A stretch of 64,000 bases of DNA from Seriola aureovittata (taxonomy: Eukaryota; Chordata; Actinopteri; Carangiformes; Carangidae): assembly GCF_021018895.1 (NCBI RefSeq), contig NC_079380.1, forward strand, positions 5,958,236 to 6,022,235, written 5' to 3'. Below, one piece after another: positions 36,289 through 48,100 of this stretch. Every line of letters begins with the position of its first letter. Position 1 is the stretch's first letter. Both the position numbers and the translations under genes were made by a program. A model generated the notes under the pieces. The model saw only the letters and a program-made list of their open reading frames with translations, had not been told where the DNA came from and searched no databases.

Positions 36289-37746
36289 ATGAGCTGGAGC
36301 TTCCTCACGCGGCTGCTGGAGGAGATCCACAACCACTCCACCTTCGTGGGGAAGCTGTGGCTCACCGTGCTCATCGTCTTCCGCATTGTTCTCACTGCTG
36401 TTGGCGGAGAATCCATCTACTACGACGAACAGAGCAAGTTTGTCTGCAACTCGGGCCAGCCAGGCTGCGAGAACGTCTGCTACGATGCCTTCGCCCCTCT
36501 GTCTCACGTTCGCTTCTGGGTCTTTCAGATCATCTTGGTGGCGATGCCTTCTCTCATGTATATGGGCTATGCTGTCAACAAGATTGCACGGTTGGATGAA
36601 TCAAAAGGAGGATGTGGATCTGCTGCGGTCAGAACAGGAGGAGGGGGCTACACGCACAGGAAGCCCAGGAAAATGTGCTTCGGAGCTCGGCAGCACCGCG
36701 GCATCGAAGAGACCGAGGAGGACCAGGAGGATGATCCCATGATCTACGAGGTGCCAGAGATGGAGCCCCCAAAAAGGCCACGGGACCCACTGCAACCAGC
36801 ACCCAGACCCAAAGTCCGGCATGATGGGCGCAAACGCATTCGAGATGAGGGGTTGATGCGGGTCTACGTTTTGCAGCTGGTGTCTCGCACGGTGCTAGAA
36901 GCGGGCTTCCTTGCAGGCCAGTACTTGCTGTATGGGTTCCGTGTGACGCCCGTCTTTGTGTGCTCGGGGAAGCCTTGTCCTCACAGCGTTGACTGCTTTG
37001 TGTCGCGGCCTACAGAGAAGACCATCTTCCTGCGCATCATGTACGGTGTCACTGTCCTCTGCCTCACACTCAATGTTTGGGAGATGCTCCACTTGGGGAT
37101 CGGTTCCATCTGTGACATTCTTCGCCGTCGCCGCTGCCCGCCTCAGGAGGACGAGTACCAGTTGGGTTTGCTGGGCGCCAACGGGGGTGTCGAGGGCTCA
37201 GTAGGGGTGGCAGGGCCTGAAGCAGGTTCTGAGGGAGGGGTGGGTGGAGACGGAGCTGCTGATTACGTGGGTTACCCGTTCTCGTGGAACACTCCATCGG
37301 CTCCACCTGGCTACAACATTGTGGTCAAACCTGAGCAGATGCCCTACACGGACCTCAGCAATGCTAAAATGGCGTGCAAGCAGAACCGGGCAAACATCGC
37401 GCAAGAGGAGCAGCAGCAATTTGGTAGCAATGAGGATAACTTTCCCACTGGAGGGGAGGCCCGCGTGGCTCTCAACAAAGACATGATCCAGCAAGCTCAT
37501 GAGCAGCTGGAGGCGGCCATCCAGGCCTACAGTCAGCAGCACCGGGCAGAGGAGCAGCTTGGGGACAACCAGGACGACAAGCCCCAAAGCAACATCATCC
37601 AGGCCCAACCTCAGCCACAGTCGCAGCCTCAGAAAGAGCGCAAGCATAAGTTCAAGCACGGGAAGGGAGGCAGCAGCGGAGGAGGCAGCAGCAGCAACAG
37701 CAGCAGCAGCAAATCAGGAGAGGGAAAGCCCTCTGTATGGATTTAA
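36289..37746 (+). CDS. gjc1: Gap junction gamma-1 protein (connexin 45-like)
   Basis: Complete 485-residue connexin read from a single coding exon, as is usual for connexins. Six subunits form a plasma-membrane hemichannel, and two hemichannels dock to pass ions and small molecules between cells; Cx45 acts in heart conduction tissue, smooth muscle and neurons. The N-terminal 100 residues are nearly those of vertebrate Cx45. Transmembrane helices lie at about residues 21-40, 75-97, 190-213 and 245-267. The first extracellular loop has C53, C60, C64 (CX6CX3C) and the second has C225, C230, C236 (CX4CX5C). The protein ends in SVWI, the Cx45-type PDZ ligand. It is longer than mammalian Cx45 (396 residues), because of a long acidic/proline-rich cytoplasmic loop (about 103-185) and a Q/P/S/G-rich tail. 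A splice acceptor at about 36234 implies upstream non-coding exon(s). Assignment to gjc1 rather than another gamma paralogue (the Cx43.4 group) rests on the N-terminus and tail, not on a tree. Confidence 0.95.
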   Translation: MSWSFLTRLLEEIHNHSTFVGKLWLTVLIVFRIVLTAVGGESIYYDEQSKFVCNSGQPGCENVCYDAFAPLSHVRFWVFQIILVAMPSLMYMGYAVNKIARLDESKGGCGSAAVRTGGGGYTHRKPRKMCFGARQHRGIEETEEDQEDDPMIYEVPEMEPPKRPRDPLQPAPRPKVRHDGRKRIRDEGLMRVYVLQLVSRTVLEAGFLAGQYLLYGFRVTPVFVCSGKPCPHSVDCFVSRPTEKTIFLRIMYGVTVLCLTLNVWEMLHLGIGSICDILRRRRCPPQEDEYQLGLLGANGGVEGSVGVAGPEAGSEGGVGGDGAADYVGYPFSWNTPSAPPGYNIVVKPEQMPYTDLSNAKMACKQNRANIAQEEQQQFGSNEDNFPTGGEARVALNKDMIQQAHEQLEAAIQAYSQQHRAEEQLGDNQDDKPQSNIIQAQPQPQSQPQKERKHKFKHGKGGSSGGGSSSNSSSSKSGEGKPSVWI

Positions 37747-38527
37747 CCCCACGGACAGAGACATGTATTGAAACCCTGTACATACAGTATATTAGAGATT
37801 GGATGAGGAGCTGTTGCAATCTTTCTTGGATATTTAAACACCGCTGTGCCTTACAGAATCCTGCAAGCTGGAGAAGATGTGTGTTTGTCTACTAAGGTGT
37901 GTAAAAAAAAACAAACAAAAAAAAACCGTGATGTTGCAGCTGACAGTTTGTTTTGTCTGGGCTATCACTGTCTAACTTGAAACATCACACCAACACAAAC
38001 TGTATTAGGCTACAGTCTGTCGTTTACATGTCTCATTCTCCTCAAGTCCTAAAGCAGATTATCGACCTCTGTTGTCTTGCCGTTCATCCTTTCTTAGGGA
38101 TTTGAGCTTTGGAAAATTACTGAATGATACTGAGGTCTCTGCAAATCAGATTGATCCCAGATTTGGCCTGTAGCTCATTTTCTGGCCGCTGCTCTGCAAA
38201 GACACGACTCCATTAATACATAGGCATCCTAACTCTTGGGACATGTAAATACTATGACATCAAAATGAAAGGGATGCCATGCCATCACCATAGAAATGAC
38301 TTGTTATGACGTAAAGAAACTTCATTACAACGTGAATAATGCAATAAAATGAGGCATAATTGAGTGGCAGCGCCTAAAGCAGTGACTTCATAACACAGTG
38401 ACAGCGTCACCTTCCTGAAGGCTGTGTCCTGTCAATCATGTTCAGTGTCTGCTCTCTCTCTCTCTCTCTCTCTCCGGCGTCGATCACAGTGTTACGTTGC
38501 TGTGACTTTGCGTGTTTCTATATGTTT

Positions 38528-38583
<56 letters not shown>

Positions 38584-39410
38584 GATAACAGTGCTACACC
38601 AGCTGCTGCTCAGGAGCCGCTGAGTACAGCAGGTGGCTTTTTAAACAAAATTTCCTGAAAGAATTTTTTTGTTTGTTTGTTTGTTTTTTAACAAGGTGCA
38701 TAAGTAATCCAGTTTTTATACCTTAACTCTTCAGCTTCTCAGTTTCTCTCTCTCTCTGGCTCTTCATGGCTCTCAAACAAGGCTGCTCAGTACTCCACTG
38801 TCGCTCCATCTGCCTTGTAGTTGACTGCCCCCTGGTGGCTTCTTCTACTTGGGGGGCGGTAGATACCAGTTGCCAACGCTACCGATCCAGCAACACTTTA
38901 ACCAGCTGTGGTGTTCCTTTTCTAAAGCCTTGTGTTAGTCAAGTCTTCCCAGCGCCACGGGTTCAGTGTTTGATGCGCAAGGCTGCAACATCACCACCTT
39001 GTAATGGAAAAGGTATAAAAGCCATTACTATAGTATAGTGAGACCAAACACTGTTTGTGTAATGCAAGTGTCAGTGCCAAGATTTTAATGCCAGGCCGCT
39101 GTGAAGCCTGGTTGTTTGTAGCTTTGGAATACTGTGGCCATGCTACTCCAATTGTGGAAATATGCCTACGTGAGACCAACCCTTTTGTAAAAGTCACGTT
39201 TTTTTTGTTGTTGTTGTTTTTTTAAAAAAAAAATGTATTACAGTTATGTGTATTGCCTTTTAGAATGGGATTTAAAAGAACAAGCTCCAAAACTGAGTCA
39301 ATTTTTATGTTCAAGCCTGTGTTTTATATGAAAACTCTTTTTTTCAAGTACATTTTTTTGTAAAATAAAGACAAGACAACAAGTTCTTTAAAAAAAAAAA
39401 AAAAAAAGAA
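37747..39410 (+). other. gjc1: gjc1 3' UTR with candidate polyadenylation signals
   Basis: About 1.65 kb follows the stop codon without another gene. AATAAA hexamers occur at 38343-38348 and 39364-39369. The second lies about 20 nt before a genomically encoded A-run (39391-39407) and is a reasonable main cleavage signal, although the A-run could also cause internal priming in cDNA data. The UTR also holds a (TC)n run (about 38453-38475) and a (GT)n run (38531-38580), both probably length-variable. Confidence 0.45.
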
Positions 39411-40664
39411 ATTATTAACTACTTGTATGAATATTTATGGTTATTGTGTTTTAAATTGCCTTCTAATTGTAAAAAAAAATGTGAAATATGACATAGTATA
39501 TTTTTATAAAATGTCGGCTACGGTGACTTAATGACGTCAAGAAAAAAAAAGCCAGACTTTTCCTTGTATGTTACAGTATCAGTATTTAATGTACGTAGCA
39601 ACAGTGTTATTCCTTTTCCAACATTGCTCTGAGATCGGCTGAACAGCTGTGTGTGTGTGTGTGGAGACAGAGAAGAACAAGATGGGACAAACTATTCAAA
39701 CTCATCCCCAGCATTGCCCCACGTAGCTCTCCAAACAAGCTGAGATTTCTTCCTCATTTCATGATGGTGAATTGGGAGGGGGAGAGAAAGTCTGGAAAGC
39801 TGGCACTTTCTGTCTTTGGTTTATCAAACCATATGTGGAAGATCAGCATCTTTGCCTGAATAGTGAGCTAGCTCAACAAACCACGTGAGGCTGTGAGGCT
39901 TCCTTCACATGAAAACATGGTGTACATTGACTTTCTCTGACTGGTTTGAGCACCATCAGGCACCACATGTCTGTTCAACAAGTCCAGGCAGCAGCAGGCA
40001 GACATAAATCACCAGAAGTACTTCATCCAGCCACTCCCCAGAGAAGTGATTGACACTGGCTCCTCTGATGCCACCAGGATCCCGATAAGCCACTGGTGAT
40101 TTACTAATAGTCTCCCAGTCAGAGTCAGAGTTTCATCCCCTGGAGGCCAGTCAACCCTCATTAAATTCTTCCCCAGTGAGCAAAGTTTCACGACTAAAGT
40201 TTGTTTAGTCTTGTCTGTTTGAAGGGAAGGCAACAAACTGTAGAGTAAATGGTTATCAAGCAGCTGGTGATGTTTTGTAGTTGGTGCCAGCTGGAGCCAC
40301 TAGAGGGCGACTTCCTGTCAAAGGAGGGAGCACTTCAGAGCGGGCGAAGAAAGAGTGTTTTGAGAAGGTGCCATGGGGGTACTCAAAGACCCCATCTGTT
40401 TAAAGTCTGCATGACTGGCAGCTTGGCCTTACATCTACACAGCTATTCTAGGTTATGTGGCTCAGACATGTTTTTTTTTGTTGTTTTTTTTTTAGAGGGA
40501 AAGTAAGGAATTCAGGCAGCTATCCAGGTCAAAAGAATTACCCTGTGGCACAATTATGTGTTTGTCTCACCCTGTTCTCTTTTCTCTATTGAATGACTGA
40601 AAGGGACAGGGAATAAGTTAGAAAAGAACGTGTGCTCACTGGACAGAAAATGGCTTTTATTACC

Positions 40665-41584
40665 AGGGGAGATTGGGGACGGTTGCAGCACTTTTTTGCA
40701 TTTCTCACAGTTACTCAGAGACAATTTGAACTAGACCAACCAAACATTTATATAGGCTATGGAACTTACATCTGTCTGCTAATTAGCCAAACCATTTAAA
40801 GATGATTACATATGACACATCATTCACAATATATATTTAAATGGAAGAATTCAGATGTTACAACTGACCCCAACCCTGGGGACGGTTGCAACATATTGAA
40901 AAATACATTCAATTTCACAAATTAACATGATTTTTGTCTCAATAAGCACAGTATTCTGAAATATGCATTGTTTTTGCATTGTACAATAATATAGTATTAT
41001 TATTTATTCAGTAATATTTATCGAAGAACAGTTATTGAGTTTTGTTTTATGTAGAACATAAAACCTACCTTGAGTGACAATAGGCACAATTTATCCTATT
41101 GCTTATGATAAACAGAACAGGCAAATATATTATAAGACCACGAGTGGCTAACAAAACAACTGGTTTGTGTTCTCTGATGCTTTAAAATTAGCTGCATATT
41201 TTGTGTCTTTTGAACTAAAAAACACACTGTTGTGTGGTCTGTTTTGATCCGGCTGCTTAGCCTGAGGACAGTTGTAATAACTTGTTGCAACCATCCACAC
41301 CATGACAGAACATCGTGTGCTAGCTAGACACACTGACCGCAACACATGCTAACTACGTCACGTAGAAGTCAACGAAACAATGATTCAAACTGAGTAAGTT
41401 TGATTAATTCAAGGTCAGGACAGTTTGACAGTTTTTTTCAATAAATGCAGCAGCGGATGTTGAAAGTGTTTTCTGTCTTCCTGGTGGGAGGAGGGTCTTA
41501 CTGAGCATGTGCAGTGTGAGTGTCATCACTCCAGCATGTTTCTGATTAGAGTAAGATTTGTTGCAATTGTCCCCCGTCTCCCCT
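40665..41584. mobile_element. Putative non-autonomous DNA transposon with terminal inverted repeats
   Basis: The left end reads AGGGGAGATTGGGGACGGTT, then GCA. The reverse complement of the right end is AGGGGAGACGGGGGACAATT, then GCA. That is about 19 of 23 matches over about 920 bp of separation. A second copy of the end motif (GGGGACGGTTGCAAC) occurs at about 40879-40893. No transposase ORF is present and an exact target duplication was not resolved. Confidence 0.55.
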
Positions 41585-42636
41585 AATTTTATTTGGGTCT
41601 ATTGTCCTCTGCATTTTTGTTGCTGTCCTGTGACAAGCATGTGTCACTAAAATATCACCAGGGCTTTTAAAAGAAACACAGGACAAACCAAAGAGAAAAA
41701 ATATCTGGTTTTCTGATAGTCTTACATTAAGTGTAAGCTTTGACCTTTGTGACAGTGCTTTTATAAGATAATAATAATAGAGGCAAATTCTTTGTATTTG
41801 TGAGAATGCCTATGCATTTAATTCTTCATGGATTTTCAGCAAAGAAAAACATTGGTGTACTGGAATTAATTTTTTGGAATGGAAACAGATATGCATGATA
41901 AAATCAATTAAATTTGTGATGTTTCACTTGACAGAGACAATATGCATTCTAGCGCCGACACACCTTAAGTTGGGGAAAACAATGCAGGTGTGATGCATCA
42001 GGACTGGTGTAATCAGCGCTTAACAATGTTGGAACAATAGTGGGATAGACAATTATTCCTTTGGGATTTATCTCTGTGCTGTATATTAACACAGTCGGAG
42101 AATTAAAACTGGTTGTGTCAGATGAAATCTTTTGTGGGTCTGTTCATCAGGGATACCACAACGTCACCCTCAGCATCTGTCTGTCTACGTAAAAACGTTC
42201 AGAGGAAAGATTGTTCCGAGGCTGTGTTGTTCCCCTACATGTTTCTTATATAGTCACCCATGTGGGACGTGACAATGAAACCAGTGGTATTACCAGTACA
42301 AACTCTGATTCAGAAATGCATTTGTGTGTTTGTGTGTTTTTCTATGCCTTTTTGTAAAATGTACATTTCTTTCAGTGCCATTCTGGTGTCCCCTGGCAAA
42401 ATTTTTTTCATATTCTTTGATGAATACATTTGATTTGCATGTGAAAAGACCTATTTTCCTACAAAAAAAATAAATCAAAAACACATATTGAATCGAGTCT
42501 CAGCATCTTTTGTTTTGGTTCCACAGCAGAAAAAAAACCCACCAGGAAATAAATAAAAGGCTTCCTGTTTTGAAACATTTGACACTATTCGTGTGTTCAG
42601 TATGAGATGTGAGTTTGATGTAGATTGGTGGGGAGC

Positions 42637-42658
42637 GGGGGGGGGGGGGGGGGGGGGG
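42637..42658. repeat. Poly-G run
   Basis: About 22 consecutive G, a likely sequencing/assembly trouble spot and possible quadruplex. Confidence 0.9.
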
Positions 42659-44034
42659 TCTCTGTGGTCCTATCAGGAGAATTATAGACACACAAGCTGA
42701 TGCTGTGTCACTAGCAGGAACAACACCGGAGACCAAGGAGATGTCACTTCAGCTCATGTCAGCCGTGTCATCCTGTTTGTCACTTTGGCAGCTCATCCAG
42801 TGACAGCTGAACTTCAGCCCGTGATGAGAGAGAGCATCTGAGTCTGTGAGGCTTTAAATTACATTAATGCATTAGGAGCTCAGTGTTTGTTCCAATTAGC
42901 CACTGATTTTAAAAACCCAGCTGACCTTGATAACACAATCATTTATTCAATCTGAACTGAACCATCTGTATTAAGGGCTTCTTGGGAATTAAAAATATGA
43001 GGATGAAGATGAATATGTGTCCTCATTCTCTGTTTTTTTCCACCCAGTTTTCCACTTTGTGTCTGTCGTCATTAGCGAGTTCACAGCCACACTCACTGCC
43101 TGGAGAATAGACAACAAAAATGGAAATGGAAAGTATGTTTTTGTGATTCTTTGAAATAAAAAAAAAACATTCCCCCGGAGAGACGAGCCAGTGGGAACGA
43201 GCAGAGTGCTGCAGCTGGGTGTACAACGAGGTCACTGCCGATACGAGTGGAATCCCGTGACCCGATGTCTGGGATGGCAACTTGTGGCAGCGGGCTATTT
43301 TCTCTAAAACATTTCATCCCATCAGCTGCCTAATTGGCTGGATGGACATATACAGATGTCATTTTAGAGATGGTGCACACGAGCTATTATTATGCATTTG
43401 GAAACAGGAAAAGAAGAGTATACAAAAAAGCTGCCTGAGTACTTTTAGCTGCTTCCGTGGTCAGCCCCCCCACCCCCCACCCCTCTCTTCGAAGACTCTG
43501 TGTGTGACATCATCGTCCAGTTGTTTGCATGTCTTGTCAACATGGTAACTGTGGGATACCCTGCAGCAGGACATGCAGAGGATGTGAAGTGGAAGGTGCA
43601 GTAACATATAGGCCACTGATATAACAGCTGTATGGAATATGGAAATATATGAGGCCTTATAATGGACAGAAATATTACTATGGATTCATGTGTTTGCAAA
43701 TAAACCATATATATATCCAGGTGGCCAACATCAGGTTAAAAAAATGCTACATGAAGTGTACCAAAAAAAAGAGAATCGATAGAAGAATGGCTGTGCAAAA
43801 CTGTGTGCTGATAAAAAACTGGATCATATGTTGCTCCAGCCATTAAAAAGAATAAAACTGTGGCACAAAACTGCAGTTTGCAAGCAGAGTTATAGCAGCG
43901 ATGACAAATCTTGGCACTTAATGGCTCAAAGACATTGAGACGTCTGGGAAAAAGCTTTGGCTGCATGGTCTGTGAAGTCAAGTGAATTTCAATCCAGCCA
44001 CTGATTAAATAACAATAACTTTTTCTGATAAATA

Positions 44035-44040
44035 TTTATT
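44035..44040 (-). terminator. Possible polyadenylation signal of the sialyltransferase gene
   Basis: AATAAA on the minus strand, about 1.07 kb beyond the stop codon at 45113. It is the first canonical hexamer I see in that direction. No cleavage-site evidence is visible, so the 3' UTR extent is a guess. Confidence 0.25.
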
Positions 44041-45112
44041 TACTTCAACTTCATTTTTCCCTCTCAACTTGAAAAAAAAAAAATCATAGTCAGCTTGTGT
44101 GTTATTTTTCACTGTTTTTTTAAGACTTTTTTTTTTAAGTACCAGCATGAAAGGCAATATTCCCTGTTAAACAAAACCCACCAGAGTCTCAAGTGCACAA
44201 TTCATTCAATTAGCATTTGTAATAACATTAAAATCATTTGTTTCCAATCCAGCATTGTACCAACACGTTGCCACTTCGTGACAGTACCTGTGTGTGGTCT
44301 GCGCGGCCGTATTTTTTGACAATGGATAACACATTGTAACAAGCTGCCATAGCAACCTTGTGTCATAGTTCCTTTTTTCTTTGTTGTGGTGTCTCTGTTC
44401 AGTACACGCCTCACTGAGGGTCCTGTGGGGTGTTGGTAGAGGCTGCGGGCCCCTCACCTCATGTACGCATCACATCCAGCGGTGCCAGTGATGTGGAGTA
44501 AATACTGAAAATCATCTTCCACAACTAGCACCAGCCTCTGTGAGTGACACACATTTCCCCTCGGTATATGTTTTCAAAGTGGTTGAATGTGAGACATAAT
44601 GTGAAACGATCATTTACATTCAGCGTGCTAGTGTTCCTGTTTCTGTTCCTGTTTTGTCAGCCAATAAATCTTCATGGAAAGGAGGTATTTGATTTTCTTC
44701 AAAATACATTCACTTTGATCTAAAAACTCCCATGGTCAGTTATATAACGTTCATTAGTTACTGATTAGCATAAGGCACTACAGTGTAGACCCTCATAAAG
44801 GCCTCACAAAGGCTTCCTATTAAAATAAAACCCTCCAGACTCCAGCTGGAACATTTGTGTTAATAAATACTGCTGTACATAACACAATAAGGCTGTTTAC
44901 AGTCTTTATGCATTTTGATATCAAGGCAAATGTCTTGGCTGCTAATACTCCAGGCATCCACCTCACTTGGTCACACTTAATCCGTATCATTAGCCAAAAT
45001 AGATCCATTCAATTAAAAGTGTATGAAATGCTTCATGAGTGACTGGCTTCATCCTGAGGCTACAGAGAAGGCACTTTGCTCCTGCACTTTCAGTTGTCCC
45101 TGGATGTGGGAA

Positions 45113-48100
45113 CTACTTTTCATGTGGTCGGCAATCCCCCAGGTGAAGCCTGAGCACGCCTTGACTGTGCAGCCGCAACAGGAGGTCAAACTCAGCCGGC
45201 ATGGCGTGGAATTTCATTTTAGTCTTTCTGTCGTCGTAGTAGTGGTTAGTCAGAGGATGGAAGCCATGTGGGTGAGTGCTGAAGGGCCAAAACCCATACA
45301 GATGCACGTCGGCACAGAGCTCCAGCGCCAGGCTGGCCATGATTATGCCGGTGCTGAGCCGCACTGCCCTCAGCCCCTGGGAGCGCCAGAAGACAGCCAG
45401 CCTCTGGAGGTACTCAGGGTTGAAGAACACGGGCTTGATGGGGCTTCCAAAGTCCTCAATGGTGTAGGCGGCCCGCAGGGAAACAGGAGTGTTGTGGCCG
45501 AAGGAGAAGGCGGGAAGGAGCAGCAGGGAGTTGCCATAGGTATGCAGGCTGTCAACAAATGGACGGCGATGCGCCATCAGAGCCCCATACCTGAAAATAA
45601 ACAGCAGGTGAAGCACAAAGACAAGAGGACTAATATGAGGTTACGGTGTAGTGAGATTCAACCTCTTGCTCACTTCTCTACGAGGATACTTGGGTTTGCT
45701 GTCACGAGGTCGGTCTTGTTGCCCACGTGTTTCTCATAGCCGTTCTTCAAAGGAGGTAGGTTGCACCTGAACAAGCAACACAGAACATGCAGAGATCATT
45801 ATGTGGAACATCAACAGAGATGAGTTCAGTTTTGTTGATTAACACTCTGATCAGCCTTTGAGTCGGCCATCCACAGTCCTCACCTGATGACAAACTGAGC
45901 TGAGTCAATGGTCTGTCCACAGCTGCTGTTGGTCAGGATCCCACCGTTCCCAACAACAGCACATGTGCCCCATGTTTTATTTGAGAAAGGATGCTCCTGC
46001 AATTGAAAATGCATTTTTAAAAAACAATGGCATTAGCACTTAGCATGAGATACTGTGCGTCAAAGACAAAGAGCCATAATGGAAGGAAGTCTAACCGGAT
46101 CTGTTTCCGCTCTAATCTACACGCAGGGGAAATCCCCTGCACTGCTCACATGTTTTCCCATGAGTGTGTTTATTCATTTCTTTTGCTCATGTACAAGATT
46201 CCCTCTTTGCCTGAGTCGCCTCAGTGTCTTGGATTTTCTTTCTTCTTTTGCGACCCAAAAGGTATAAAAACAAGAAAAATGTTTGACTTATAACAAATAC
46301 AGACCAGTAATCTTTGTCCAGATTGCACCGTGGACTCTGTACACCAGTGTATGGGTGGTTTATAGAGATATTATTCACATCTTGTTGAGGTCAGTGGTTT
46401 ATGTGTTATGAGCAGTTATCATCATTTTTACATTTATTATTGACAAGGAGCGGTCAGAATCCAATTGAAATTCCCACTGCATTGGACAATCAAGTTATAT
46501 ATTATTGTTACTATGGTTATTAAATGTTCAGCAGCTGTGCTCTCCGGATTCGGGCAAGAGGAGGTTGCATCTCTCAGTCCCGTTTGACAAAACATTTAAA
46601 ATAGCACAGGCCTGGTGAGCCCGTTATGAAATATTTGGTGTAGAGAAATGAGATTTAGTCTCTTCGACTCAGAAGCTGTTGTTCCTGTGTGCCCTCGTGC
46701 TTCGGCTTCCTGTTCTGTTGGTTCACCCATTTTGTAAGTTCTTCGGTTAATAAACATTTTTGCAATTGATACCTATGTGTTGGCTGCATTTGGATCCAGC
46801 CCTACCCGCACCGTGACAGTTCTTGGATAAAGATTCATGAAAGTAGCAGATATTGTATGTGTTATCTCTTATGGTTCACATTGTAATTTGTTTGATTTCT
46901 GTTTGGGTGGTAAGTCGTTATATACTAGATACTACAGGTCTGTGGTCGAAACAAAAAAAACCTCACTTGCTCTTTACCAGATCAGTTAGGGGAATACCAC
47001 ATATCTGTGCAATGCATTAATGAGAAAAAGCTTCAATGACTGACATCAACACTGACGACACGCTGATGGTGTTATGTTACAGCTCGGTCAAAGAATCATA
47101 CCTGACCTGTCAAGATGGCCAGGCCAGTAAATTCATTCATGAGCAGCATGTTCGACATTTATAGTCGTAGAATCCATCTCAGTGAATCTGGTTTCTGCAT
47201 CCTCTGTTCCAGGAGATTCACCGTAAACTGCCTCTTGGATCTCTACACAGTCCTGAACCTTGTTGTCTTTAAGCTTATGCCTTGCCATAGCAGCATGTCA
47301 GTCAGTCCGTCAGGTCACCTTTCTGGTTCAGTTGCTTGTGCACACTCTGCCCAGTGAAGCCAGTTTAAAAAAAAAATAGACAAAAAAGAGAACTCCTCTG
47401 AGGCTCATAATATTTATCCTTATCTGTGATTTCACAGATGTCTACACTTATACATTATGTACTTATATATTTTGGGTCATTATCAGTAAGTGATGAATGA
47501 CTGTAATCATCCTGATGTGTAAGGCCTCAGGGTCAGTTCATTACACGTGTCACTGGTTGGGAAAAGAAAATCAAATGTTTTCAGTGGCTTAATGAATTAT
47601 ACTGAACAATTCAACTTTTACATCTATAAAAAATTATGTCCTGGAAGGTATTATGATGTTATATTGCATAAAACAGAATCAGACAGTAGAGGGGGTATAG
47701 CTCAGTGGTAGAGCATTTGACTGCAGATCAAGAGGTCCCCAGTTCGAGTCTGGGTGCCCCCTGTGTATTTCTTTCCCTCCGAAAGTTTAGTTCTTTAAAT
47801 TTTCATAATAAATTATCAGACTTTAGAAGGTAAATGTTCTCTCTGTTGTACATGACATAGAGATGTCTTATAGACTGTTCCGGTCTGATTCCTTGTTCAC
47901 ATACTGCATGTTCATTTGTGTCTAATGGTCAGGGCTCACAAGTCTCCGGTCTAAGTTTGTGGAAGATAAACTGAGCTGTGAGGTTGTGTGTGCCAAAGAG
48001 CCAGCATGTGAGTAGACACATGACTCGTGGCAGCAAAAAAGCGGTGAAATACTCACTGTGATAAAATATAAAGTTGCCTGACAGGAAGCAGATAATTGTG

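Larger units (their letters stand above)
39411..45112. other. Region between gjc1 and the sialyltransferase, no supported gene
   Basis: Contains the terminal-inverted-repeat element (40665-41584), a poly-G run and the presumed 3' UTR of the sialyltransferase at its right end. Nothing else recognised. Confidence 0.55.

Noticed and set aside
37198..37659. 153-residue minus-strand ORF rich in Leu
   Set aside because: Antisense of the gjc1 tail; Leu-richness comes from the sense Gln codons.
45023..45739. 238-residue plus-strand ORF
   Set aside because: Antisense shadow of the last two sialyltransferase exons.
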